Of a stretch of DNA of 64,000 nt, positions 42,789-50,286 are shown piece by piece. Location of the stretch: NCBI GenBank assembly GCA_029259715.1, contig JAJDEP010000005.1:124001-188000 (forward strand), given 5' to 3'. The first letter of the stretch is position 1, and every line of letters begins with the position of its first letter. Under the pieces are notes generated by a model. That model did no database searches. It saw nothing but the letters and a program-made list of their open reading frames with translations, and was not told the origin of the DNA. The DNA comes from Planctomycetota bacterium (GTDB taxonomy: Bacteria > Planctomycetota > B15-G4). Made by a program: the position numbers and the translations under genes.

Positions 42789-43300
42789 CGGCTCACCGCG
42801 TGTGGTTCGAGCGAGCCTTCGACCCGGGCCTCCCGCCGGAGGCCTTCGCGGACATCGTCGTGCGCCTGCGGGGCACGCCCGCGCGCTTGGAAGAGCGCAC
42901 GGCGGGGCTCGACGAAGCGACGCGGACCGCGCGTCACCGGGGCAAGTGGTCGATCCAGGAGCACGCGGGCCACCTGCTCGACCTCGAGGAACTGTGGATC
43001 GGTCGCACCGGCGATCTGAGCGACCGCATCGAGGAGCTGCGCCCGGCGGACCTCACCAACACCCGCACCGAGGAGGCCGGCCACAACGCGGCGTCCCTCG
43101 CGGACCTGCTGTCGCGCTTCCGCGCGGTGCGCCTGGGGTGGGTGGAGCGGCTCGACGGGCTGAAGTCCGACGACGTGGTCCACACCGCGCTGCACCCGCG
43201 GCTGAAGCAACCCATGTCCGTGGTCGACCTGGCCTTCTTCGTCGCCGAGCATGACGACCACCATCTCGCGGTGATCACGGCGCTGCGGTCGGTGACCTGA
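42785..43300 (+). CDS. DinB-fold protein, 171 aa
   Basis: The four-helix DinB fold is recognisable from GKWSIQEHAGHLLDLEELW and VDLAFFVAEHDDHHLAVITALR, which supply the three conserved His metal ligands. The middle has NAASLADLLSRFRAVRLGWVERLDGL. DinB-fold proteins include thiol-dependent S-transferases and hydrolases. The role here is unknown. GTG 42785 overlaps the preceding stop by four bases. Paralogues lie at 49819 and 56936. Confidence 0.88.
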   Translation: MTAHRVWFERAFDPGLPPEAFADIVVRLRGTPARLEERTAGLDEATRTARHRGKWSIQEHAGHLLDLEELWIGRTGDLSDRIEELRPADLTNTRTEEAGHNAASLADLLSRFRAVRLGWVERLDGLKSDDVVHTALHPRLKQPMSVVDLAFFVAEHDDHHLAVITALRSVT

Positions 43301-43313
43301 GGGGACCTGTCGC

Positions 43314-44411
43314 TTGCGCCTGCTCCTGATCCCGCTGCTGTTCGTGACCCTGTCGACCCTGGCGTACGTGGTCTTCGGTGACCGACTGGAGATCCCCGAA
43401 TCCTTCGACGAGGCGGTGGCGTGGATCCGCTCGTACGAGCGCTGGGCCTGGGCCGTGGCGGTGGGAGTGATCATGGGCGACTTCCTGCTGCCCCTGCCGT
43501 CGACGCCGGCGCTGGTGGTGCTCGGCATCGTCTACGGACCATTGCTGGGCGGACTCATCGGCGGAGCCGCGACCACCACCGCGGGGTTGATGGGCTACGG
43601 CCTGACCCGCTCGCTCGGTCGGCGCGGCGCGCTGTTCATCGTCGGCGAGAGGGACCTCGCCCGGGCTCAGCGCTTCTACGACCGCTGGGGCGTCTCGGCC
43701 GTCGTGCTCGGGCGTGCCGTCGGCGGTCCCCTCGAGTGGCTGATCCTTATCGCGGGGATCTCCGGCATGCCCTTCCGGCGGGTGCTGGCGGCCCTGCTGG
43801 CGGGCGGGTGCACGGCGGCCTTCGTCGTGGCGTGGCTGGGCGACATGGCGGTGGAACAACCGTGGTTGGCCCTGTCCCTTGTGGTGATGCTGGCCTCGGG
43901 CCTGGCGTGGCTCGGACGCCGCCTGTTGGCGCACGCCCCCGGCTCATCGCCTGGCACGGCACCCTCCTCAGCGCCCGACGCAGCGTCCGCTCGCCCCCGA
44001 CTGTCGCGAGCGGGCACCGACTTCACGGTGCTCTACGACGGCGACTGTCCCTACTGTCGCCTGGAGGTGCGCTGGCTCGGCGGCCGCGACGCGTCGGGCC
44101 GTCTGGGGCTGCTCGACATCACGGCGCCGGACTTCGACGCCGGCCGCTATGGCGCCACCCACGAGCAGCTCATGGCGCGTATCCACGGCGTGCACCCCGA
44201 CGGGCGCGTCGTCGAGGGAATGGAAGTCTTCCGCGAGGCGTACCGGGCGGTGGGGCTCGGCTGGCTCACGGCGCCGACCGGCTGGCCGGTGTTGCGTTGG
44301 ATCTTCGACGGCATGTACGTACTCTTCGCTCGCAACCGCGTCGCTTTGGGTCGGCTGTTCGGCCGCGATTGCGACGATGACGCCTGCACCCTGCCGCGAG
44401 ACGATGCATGA
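43314..44411 (+). CDS. Fusion of DedA/VTT membrane domain with DUF393 thioredoxin-like domain
   Basis: The N-terminal 215 residues are a DedA/SNARE-associated (VTT) membrane protein: GVIMGDFLLPLPSTPALVVL, GPLLGGLIGGAATTTAGL, VLGRAVGGPLEWLILIAGI and several helices. A Pro/Ser/Ala linker joins it to a DUF393 (DCC) domain at about 235-355 that starts with VLYDGDCPYCRLEV, the CPYC redox motif. It continues VHPDGRVVEGMEVFREAY and WIFDGMYVLFARNRVALGRL. VTT proteins scramble lipids or carry undecaprenyl phosphate, and DUF393 is a thiol-oxidoreductase fold. TTG 43314 is the likely start. The stop overlaps the carbonic anhydrase start (ATGA). Confidence 0.85.
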   Translation: MRLLLIPLLFVTLSTLAYVVFGDRLEIPESFDEAVAWIRSYERWAWAVAVGVIMGDFLLPLPSTPALVVLGIVYGPLLGGLIGGAATTTAGLMGYGLTRSLGRRGALFIVGERDLARAQRFYDRWGVSAVVLGRAVGGPLEWLILIAGISGMPFRRVLAALLAGGCTAAFVVAWLGDMAVEQPWLALSLVVMLASGLAWLGRRLLAHAPGSSPGTAPSSAPDAASARPRLSRAGTDFTVLYDGDCPYCRLEVRWLGGRDASGRLGLLDITAPDFDAGRYGATHEQLMARIHGVHPDGRVVEGMEVFREAYRAVGLGWLTAPTGWPVLRWIFDGMYVLFARNRVALGRLFGRDCDDDACTLPRDDA

Positions 44412-45040
44412 AACCGGACAAGGCCCTGGAGTGTCTGCGCGCGGGAAACCGTCGCTTTGTTTCCGGAGAGACGACGAGCGTCATCAACCGGACGCCCGAT
44501 GGGGAGACGCCCCTTCCGCTCCACCGACAGCGGGCGGCGCTGGTGAACACTCAGTCGCCCGTCGCGGTGGTCCTCGGGTGCTCTGATTCGAGGGTTCCGC
44601 CCGAGCTGATCTTCGACCTGGGGTTGGGCGAACTCTTCGTGGTGCGCGTCGCCGGCAACGTGGCGGGCCCGACCCAGGTCGAGACGGTCGAGTTCGCGGT
44701 GGCTGTGATGAAGGTCCCCCTCGTGGTGGTGATGGGGCACAGCGGATGTGTGGCCGTGGGCACCGCGTTGTCGACGCCGGACGGCGATGACCCTGCGGTG
44801 TTGGCGACCGTCGTCGCAGCGATCCGGGCCGAGGTGGCGCCTTTTCAGGCTTCGCATCCGGGGCTCGAGGGCGAGGCCCTGGCCCGGCGAGCGGTGCAAG
44901 TGAATGCGCGCGGCGCGGCGCGAGGTCTGCTGCGCGACTCGGCGGACATCGCGGGCCGTGTCGCCACCGGCCGTGTGCGTGTCCTCGGCGCCGAGTACGA
45001 CCTCGAGACCGGCGTGGTCGAATACTTCGACGTCGACTGA
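44408..45040 (+). CDS. Beta-class carbonic anhydrase
   Basis: The 210-aa enzyme has the zinc ligands in VVLGCSDSRVPPELIFDLGLG (Cys, Asp-Arg pair) and VVVMGHSGCVAVGTAL (His and Cys). The start RAGNRRFVSGE is also typical, as is VRVAGNVAGP. It interconverts carbon dioxide and bicarbonate, feeding for example the PEP carboxylase at 28679. ATG 44408 overlaps the stop of the DedA-DUF393 gene by four bases. Residues 25-45 include a short insertion (RTPDGETPLPLHRQR). Confidence 0.92.
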   Translation: MKPDKALECLRAGNRRFVSGETTSVINRTPDGETPLPLHRQRAALVNTQSPVAVVLGCSDSRVPPELIFDLGLGELFVVRVAGNVAGPTQVETVEFAVAVMKVPLVVVMGHSGCVAVGTALSTPDGDDPAVLATVVAAIRAEVAPFQASHPGLEGEALARRAVQVNARGAARGLLRDSADIAGRVATGRVRVLGAEYDLETGVVEYFDVD

Positions 45041-45048
45041 CCGGTCCG

Positions 45049-45339
45049 ATGCCGATGGCCCAGCTCTCCGTGAAGGTCGTGCCCGGGGCGTCTCGGGACG
45101 GCGTAGCAGGCTGGCTCGGGGAGGCGCTGAAGGTGCGGGTGCGCGCGCCGCCTGAGCGGGGCAAGGCCAATGCGGCCGTAGAGCAGGTGCTGGCGGGCGT
45201 CCTGGGGCTGCCGAGCGGCGCCGTGCGGGTGGTGGCGGGAGAGCACGGACCGCGCAAGACGGTCGAGATCGACGGGTTGGACGCGGCCCAGGTGAGGGCG
45301 CGGGTGGAGGGGCATCTCGACGGGCCGCCGAGTGAGTAG
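45049..45339 (+). CDS. DUF167 (YggU) family protein, 96 aa
   Basis: The family pattern KVVPGASRDGVAGWLGEALKVRVRAPPERGKAN and the end VRVVAGEHGPRKTVEIDGLD are complete. DUF167 proteins are small alpha/beta folds of unknown function. ATG 45049 and ATG 45055 are both possible. It is separated by eight bases from the carbonic anhydrase gene, suggesting one operon. Confidence 0.9.
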   Translation: MPMAQLSVKVVPGASRDGVAGWLGEALKVRVRAPPERGKANAAVEQVLAGVLGLPSGAVRVVAGEHGPRKTVEIDGLDAAQVRARVEGHLDGPPSE

Positions 45340-45393
45340 GATGGTGCCCGGCGGGGCCAGCTCCCGTCGTTCCTCGAGGAGCGCGTGGTCGAC

Positions 45394-45600
45394 ATGCAGC
45401 ATTCCGGACGATCTTGCGAGCGCAGCGAGCGGACCCTGCGCCGGACGGCGGGGTGCTTCTTCGTCGGCGGTGCGCTGATGCTGGTCGCCGGGTTCATCAG
45501 CGAGAATCCGCTGATGGTGCTGTCCGGCGTGCTGCAGGGAATCGCCTGGTGGAGTTTCGCGACGTGCGCGAACCGCAAGGCCCAGGAGTCCGGGGCCTGA
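45394..45600 (+). CDS. Small membrane protein, 68 aa
   Basis: Two helices are seen (TAGCFFVGGALMLVAGFIS and LMVLSGVLQGIAWWSFATC). The N-terminus contains Cys and Arg (RSCERSERTLRR). GAGGAG lies 12 bases before ATG 45394; a GTG at 45385 would add three residues. No family is recognised. Confidence 0.65.
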   Translation: MQHSGRSCERSERTLRRTAGCFFVGGALMLVAGFISENPLMVLSGVLQGIAWWSFATCANRKAQESGA

Positions 45601-45616
45601 GCCTCGGGATGCGCGC

Positions 45617-45970
45617 ATGACGGCGGCGCAGCCTCGTTCCGAACTCGACCAACCCGTGGCCGTGGTCTCGCCCGAGGACGTCGAGCGCTTGATCCGCCGC
45701 GAGTTCGGCGGCGAGACCGTCGCGGCGGTGTGCAGGATCCTCGAGGAGCTGCCCAGCGATCGCCTGCGCGCAGCGGCGCTCATGCTCGCCGGCGGTGACC
45801 TGATGACGCTGAGCGAGAGCGTGGGCGCCGGCCTGGCGGACGCCCGGGATCTGCTCGCGCCGGCGGAGTACCGGGACTATTGCGCCCTGCCGCTCGACGC
45901 GAGCCTCGAGAGCAAACGGGACGCGGTCGCCTCCGACGCCGCGCGGTACCAGGCGTGGCTCGAGCGGTGA
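45617..45970 (+). CDS. Unknown soluble protein, 117 aa
   Basis: The protein is acidic and helical (VVSPEDVERLIRREFGGETV; AAVCRILEELPSDRLRAAAL; LADARDLLAPAEYRDYCALP). It resembles many small planctomycete and proteobacterial proteins, but I cannot place it. Its stop overlaps the GTG of the next gene by four bases (GTGA). Confidence 0.75.
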   Translation: MTAAQPRSELDQPVAVVSPEDVERLIRREFGGETVAAVCRILEELPSDRLRAAALMLAGGDLMTLSESVGAGLADARDLLAPAEYRDYCALPLDASLESKRDAVASDAARYQAWLER

Positions 45971-46197
45971 CGGGACCGCGTCCCGAAGACCTGCTGGCGC
46001 GCCACGTCGGCTACGGCGTGGTGCTGGGCTTCATCATCGGTCTCGTGCTGGTGCCTGTGGTGTTCCCGGTCGAGGCCACCACCGGCGGTCTGTGGGGTGC
46101 GGTGTCCGGCGCCATCCTCGGCACGGCGTTGGGTGAGGCGTCCCGTCGTCGGCAGATGCTGCAGGCGGCGAGCAGGACCGAGGACACCGCCGAGTGA
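45967..46197 (+). CDS. Small membrane protein, 76 aa
   Basis: Two helices (VGYGVVLGFIIGLVLVPVVF and GGLWGAVSGAILGTALGEA) form a Gly-rich hairpin. GTG 45967 overlaps the preceding stop, and its own stop overlaps the next GTG (GTGA), so it belongs to a chain of coupled genes from 45617 to 47686. Confidence 0.7.
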   Translation: MTGPRPEDLLARHVGYGVVLGFIIGLVLVPVVFPVEATTGGLWGAVSGAILGTALGEASRRRQMLQAASRTEDTAE

Positions 46198-46775
46198 CCC
46201 GGGGGCCGGACGGGGAGACGCCTCCGGGGCCGCCTTCCGCGTCCGAGCGCCTGAGCTTCCGGCGCTGGACCGCGGCCGATCTGCCGCTGGCCATGAGCCT
46301 GTGGGGCGACTCGGACTTCATGCGCCTCATCGATGCACGCGGCGGATTGCCGCAGGAAGCGGTGCTGGCGACCCTTCGGCGCCATGAGGCCTACGACCGC
46401 GAGCACGGCGTGCAATACTGGCCGGTGTTCCGACGGGGGACGGACGAGCACGTGGGGTGCTGCGGGCTGCGGCCGCGAGAGGGGGAGGCGGGGGTGTACG
46501 AGTTGGGTTATGGCGTGCGCACCGGTTACGCAGGACAGGGCCTGGCGAGCGAGGCGGCGCGGGCCGTGGTCGACCATGCCTTCGGTCCGCTCGGCGCGAC
46601 GGGGCTGTTCGCGGGCCACCACCCGGACAACGCGGCCTCGCGTCGGGTGCTGCAACGCCTCGGTTTCGTCCACACCCACGACGAACCTTACGGGCCCACG
46701 GGCGCGATTCACCCCTGCTATCGCCTGGGCCATGACGACCCCGGACGACAGCCGGCGGGGACGGTGCGACCGTGA
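46194..46775 (+). CDS. GNAT-family acetyltransferase (RimJ/RimL-like), 193 aa
   Basis: SERLSFRRWTAADLPLAMSLWGDSDFMRLID is the family start, VYELGYGVRTGYAGQGLASE contains the acetyl-CoA loop, and DNAASRRVLQRLGFVHTHDEPY is the typical end. The substrate is unknown. GTG 46194 and the overlap with the following glycosyltransferase gene put it in the coupled chain. Confidence 0.87.
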   Translation: MTRGPDGETPPGPPSASERLSFRRWTAADLPLAMSLWGDSDFMRLIDARGGLPQEAVLATLRRHEAYDREHGVQYWPVFRRGTDEHVGCCGLRPREGEAGVYELGYGVRTGYAGQGLASEAARAVVDHAFGPLGATGLFAGHHPDNAASRRVLQRLGFVHTHDEPYGPTGAIHPCYRLGHDDPGRQPAGTVRP

Positions 46776-47686
46776 TCACCTTTGAACGCTTCAACACCCG
46801 GGAGGTGGGGCGACTGGGCAATCAGTTGTTCCAGTATGCGTACCTGCGGACCCAGGCGCGTCGGCTCGGGGTGCGCTTCTTCTGCCGGGCGTGGGCCGGC
46901 GACGAGGCCTTCACGCTGGACGACGGGGACGAGCGGGCCGCGGCGCCGGAGGGGGTCACTCAGCACTACCGCGCGCCGTGGGGCGAGTGCGGGTTCGTGC
47001 CCGAGGCCGAGGCCATCGCCGACGGCACCGACGTCGACGGCTTCTTCCAGTCGCCCCGCTATTTCGCCGGGCACGAGGACGAGGTGCGTCGCTGGTTTGC
47101 GCCGCGCCCGTCCGTGCAGGCCGCGCTCGACGACTACACCCGGGAACACCTCGGAGGCCTCGATGTCTCGTCCGCCGTGAGCCTCTCGCTGCGCATCGAC
47201 GACGACTACCGGCGGCTGCGTCGTCGCTATCCGCTCTATCCGCTCTCCTACTACGCCGAGGCCCTCGAGCGCCTGCCCGACCACGGCCCGGTGATGGTCT
47301 TCTCGGACCGGCCCGACCGCGCCCGCCGCTTCTTCGCCGGGCTGAGGGTCGAGCCGCACTTCGTGGACGGACTCGAGCCGCCCGCCGCGCTGCACCTCAT
47401 GGCCCGCTGTCGCGATCACGTCATCACCAACTCGACCTTCGCCTGGTGGGGCGCCTGGCTCAACGGCGAGACGCTCAAGCGCGTCGTGACGCCCCAACCC
47501 TGGTTCCGTCCGGGGGATGGTGTGGCGGCGAACGAGCTGATCCCGCCCAGCTGGCTGGAGGTTCCGGCGCTGCCCGGCCCGCAGGTGCCGCGGACCTACT
47601 GGGTGGTGCGGGATGCGGTGGTGGAGCAGGCCGGGCGGCTCAAGCGGCGCGCCTTGCCTCGGCGCCGGGAGACCACGACCCCTTGA
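46772..47686 (+). CDS. GT11-like alpha-1,2-fucosyltransferase homologue
   Basis: The family marks are GRLGNQLFQYAYLRTQARRLG near residue 15, YPLYPLSYYAEALERL in the middle, and ITNSTFAWWGAWLNGETLKR near residue 215. These are motifs of GT11 fucosyltransferases and relatives. The key motif HxRRxD is altered to SLRIDDDY, so donor binding may differ. It would transfer a sugar to a surface glycan. GTG 46772 overlaps the GNAT stop by four bases. No other glycan genes are adjacent. Confidence 0.8.
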   Translation: MITFERFNTREVGRLGNQLFQYAYLRTQARRLGVRFFCRAWAGDEAFTLDDGDERAAAPEGVTQHYRAPWGECGFVPEAEAIADGTDVDGFFQSPRYFAGHEDEVRRWFAPRPSVQAALDDYTREHLGGLDVSSAVSLSLRIDDDYRRLRRRYPLYPLSYYAEALERLPDHGPVMVFSDRPDRARRFFAGLRVEPHFVDGLEPPAALHLMARCRDHVITNSTFAWWGAWLNGETLKRVVTPQPWFRPGDGVAANELIPPSWLEVPALPGPQVPRTYWVVRDAVVEQAGRLKRRALPRRRETTTP

Positions 47687-47762
47687 GCGCCGATGCCCTG
47701 AGCGCCAACCCTGTGAGCGCTGAGATCGTGATTGCCGAGCAAGCGAACGCTCGCGGCGCGTC

Positions 47763-48314
47763 GTGAACGACGACGGTGGGTGGGTGCTGCGCTCGACGCG
47801 CAAGCTGTTCCGCAGCCCGTGGTTCGATCTGCGTCAGGACGAGCTGACCCTGCCCACGGGTGAGGACATCACCTACACCGTGGTCGAGCACCCGGGGTAC
47901 GTCATGGTGGTGCCGCTCGACGCCGAGGGCCGCGTGCTGCTCGAGCGGGTGTATCGCTGGACGGTGCAGGACACGGTGCTGGAGTGCCCGTCCGGAGGGC
48001 TCGACGGCGAAGACCCGGAGGTGGCCGGCCGGCGTGAGCTGCTCGAGGAGACGGGCTTCACCGCGGCGCGCTGGGAGCCGTTGGGTTCGTATTACGGCAG
48101 CAACGGCATCAGCAACGAGCGCTTCCATCTGTTTCTCGCCACGGGGCTGACCGACACCGGGCACCACGCGCGCGAGCCCACCGAGCAGATGGAGCTCGAA
48201 TGGCATGGACTGGAACAGGCCGTGGCCATGGCCGTGAGCGGCGCGGTGGCGGACGCCCCCAGCGCCTTCGGGCTGCTGCTCGCGCAGCGTCATCTCGCGA
48301 GGGCTGGGGAGTGA
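47763..48314 (+). CDS. NUDIX hydrolase (ADP-ribose pyrophosphatase-like), 183 aa
   Basis: The NUDIX box is present as SGGLDGEDPEVAGRRELLEE-TGF, preceded by the ADPR-type VVEHPGYVMVVPLDAEGRVL. The downstream LGSYYGSNGISNERFHLFLA is also typical of ADP-sugar diphosphatases. It cleaves nucleoside diphosphate compounds using magnesium. GTG 47763 is used as start; no overlap with the previous gene. Confidence 0.9.
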   Translation: MNDDGGWVLRSTRKLFRSPWFDLRQDELTLPTGEDITYTVVEHPGYVMVVPLDAEGRVLLERVYRWTVQDTVLECPSGGLDGEDPEVAGRRELLEETGFTAARWEPLGSYYGSNGISNERFHLFLATGLTDTGHHAREPTEQMELEWHGLEQAVAMAVSGAVADAPSAFGLLLAQRHLARAGE

Positions 48315-48387
48315 GTCGCTGCGCATCCCCTCGGTCCCTGGGCTGACCGGAAACGGCACTAGGGATGCCCGACCCCGGCTCGCTAGC

Positions 48388-49179
48388 ATGTTGCCCATGC
48401 TGCCGCCGACGCAGGTGCCCTCAGACATCGAGTACGTGGCCGAGGTGCGCGGCGTGCGCGAGGTCGGGTTGATGGCCGTCGCCGACAAGACCTTCTGGGA
48501 CCGTCGGCTCGCGCCGCAAGGACTGCGGGCGATGGACTTCGACGGCCGCGCGCAGGTGCTCTTCACGGCGGTCCGGGCGCGCTGGATGGGCGTGGGCTTC
48601 CACGACTTCTCCTTCGGCGTGTTCGCCGAGAGCCTCGATCCGCAGCGCGCGTCCCCGGGCGCCGAGCAGGGTCTGTTCTTCGTCTCGGCCTTCAACTCGT
48701 CGCGCTTCTTCGCGCTCGTCGAGCGGCGCTGGTTCCGCACGCCGTATCGTCACCGGCCGGCGCTCGGGCTCGACGTGCGCATGCCGGTGTGGGCCGACCT
48801 GGGGGCCGACGGGGCGCGACGCGCCGACCTCGCGGGCACCGATCCGAAGGCACCCTTCGCGGTGGCCATGGGCGCGGTGGACGGGGAGGAGCGCCGGGCC
48901 GCCAGCAGCGCCGAGGTGGCCTGGGAAGGCCCGCTGTTCCTGCCGGGGGCCGACGGCGGGACGCGACGCCACTTCTTCGTGCGCATGACCGGTCACACAC
49001 GCACCTACCCCTTCGATGAGTCCGTGGATCAGGTCCGCCTCGGCGGTCCGGGCGCACCGGCGGTGATCGCAGACCTGCACGCCGGCGGATTCGACCCGCA
49101 GCAGTGGGTGGTGCGCGCCGATGCCGTGCACGCCCGCAGCAAGACCTACAAGTCGCCGGCCCTCGCGAGCCGAGCGTAG
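48388..49179 (+). CDS. Unknown protein, 263 aa
   Basis: The protein is mostly beta (VRARWMGVGFHDFSFGVFAE; GLFFVSAFNSSRFFALVERR; RRHFFVRMTGHTRTYPFDES). The content of Trp, Phe and His and the loop structure resemble DUF2071 or acetoacetate-decarboxylase-like proteins, but the match is weak. No signal peptide is present. ATG 48397 would shorten the start by three residues. It is followed by the lipoprotein gene 11 bases later. Confidence 0.75.
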   Translation: MLPMLPPTQVPSDIEYVAEVRGVREVGLMAVADKTFWDRRLAPQGLRAMDFDGRAQVLFTAVRARWMGVGFHDFSFGVFAESLDPQRASPGAEQGLFFVSAFNSSRFFALVERRWFRTPYRHRPALGLDVRMPVWADLGADGARRADLAGTDPKAPFAVAMGAVDGEERRAASSAEVAWEGPLFLPGADGGTRRHFFVRMTGHTRTYPFDESVDQVRLGGPGAPAVIADLHAGGFDPQQWVVRADAVHARSKTYKSPALASRA

Positions 49180-49190
49180 GAGGCCCGTCC

Positions 49191-49805
49191 ATGACGAGGG
49201 ATACGACGCGAACCCCCGGCGCGAGGACGGCGGCGCCGGTGAGGTGGTGGGCGAAGGCGCTGCTGTTGCCCTTGCTGTTCTTGCTCCTGTACGGGACGAC
49301 AGCCTGCGTCATGCACCCGCCCGGCACCCTTCACGGGCACACCGCCGAGGGCGACGCCGGTCTTGCGTCCGGGCAGGACGTCGGGCGCGGAACCGCCGGA
49401 CAAGGGGCCATCGGAAACGGGGCCATCGCTGCGACCCTCCACGCGCACTGGACGGCGCACATCGCCGCGGCCGTGCGCAAGGACCTGGCGGCCACCGTCG
49501 CCATCTACGCCGACGACATCGTCTACGCGGCGCCGGGGGCGCCCGTGGCGGAGGGGCTCGAGCCCGTCACGGCCATGGAGGCGGCCTCATTGCGGGATGG
49601 CTTCGTGGTGTCGGCCGAGCACGTTACCCACGCGCTGCGGGTCTTCGGCGACCAGGCCTACGAGTTGGGCACGGTGATCGGGCCGGTGGGTGCGACGGGG
49701 CAACCGCCCACCGTGATCACCTTCCACTTCGCGGCCGTCTGGCGGCGCGGAGCCGACGGCGAGTGGCGCATCCTGCGCTTCACCGGGCAACCCGAGGGCC
49801 CGTGA
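49191..49805 (+). CDS. Lipoprotein with SnoaL-like/DUF4440 domain, 204 aa
   Basis: The leader LLLPLLFLLLYGTTACVMHP is a lipoprotein signal with Cys at residue 36. The mature domain has the cystatin-like fold of SnoaL/DUF4440: HWTAHIAAAVRKDLAATVAIYADDIVYAAPG, HALRVFGDQAYELGTVIG and FHFAAVWRRGADGEWRILRF. The role is unknown; such domains bind small ligands. A low-complexity repeat (GQGAIGNGAIAAT) lies in the linker. The start ATG follows the previous stop by 11 bases. Confidence 0.8.
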   Translation: MTRDTTRTPGARTAAPVRWWAKALLLPLLFLLLYGTTACVMHPPGTLHGHTAEGDAGLASGQDVGRGTAGQGAIGNGAIAATLHAHWTAHIAAAVRKDLAATVAIYADDIVYAAPGAPVAEGLEPVTAMEAASLRDGFVVSAEHVTHALRVFGDQAYELGTVIGPVGATGQPPTVITFHFAAVWRRGADGEWRILRFTGQPEGP

Positions 49806-49818
49806 TGCCCGAGGTTCC

Positions 49819-50286
49819 ATGATCGACGAGTTGATCCAGGCCGTGGCCGTCAATCACGCCACCACCATCCGGGTGCTCGACGGCATCGACGATGAGGGCC
49901 TGCTGTGCACCCTGTCGACCCGGGGCGGCCGCAACGTGGCGCGCCAGTTCGCCCACATCCAGAACGTGCGCCGCTACCAGCTCGAGAAGCGGGCCCGGCC
50001 GGTGGCCGACGGCGTCATCGCGTTCGAGGGGCAGGCGGTGCCCGACCGCGGGGCGCTCGCGCGGGCCCTCGACGACTCGGCGGAACGCATCGAGGCCTGG
50101 TTCCGGGGCGTCGATGCCGAGCTGAAGGGCTTCCGCACGTTGAAGGGCGGCCTGCCGCGCACCCTCGCCTACCTCGTGGCCCACGAGAGTCACCACCGGG
50201 GCAATATCCTGCTCACGCTCAAGCAATGCGGACACCCGGTCGCCAAGGACCTGCGCGACCGCATCTGGGACTGGAATCGGGCCTAG
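49819..50286 (+). CDS. DinB-fold protein, 155 aa
   Basis: The DinB family pattern includes RNVARQFAHIQNVRRYQLEK with a His metal ligand, and LVAHESHHRGNILLTLKQCG with the other His ligands. The end LRDRIWDWNRA is typical. The enzyme activity is unknown. Its stop overlaps the stop of the convergent cytochrome gene by four bases. Confidence 0.9.
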   Translation: MIDELIQAVAVNHATTIRVLDGIDDEGLLCTLSTRGGRNVARQFAHIQNVRRYQLEKRARPVADGVIAFEGQAVPDRGALARALDDSAERIEAWFRGVDAELKGFRTLKGGLPRTLAYLVAHESHHRGNILLTLKQCGHPVAKDLRDRIWDWNRA

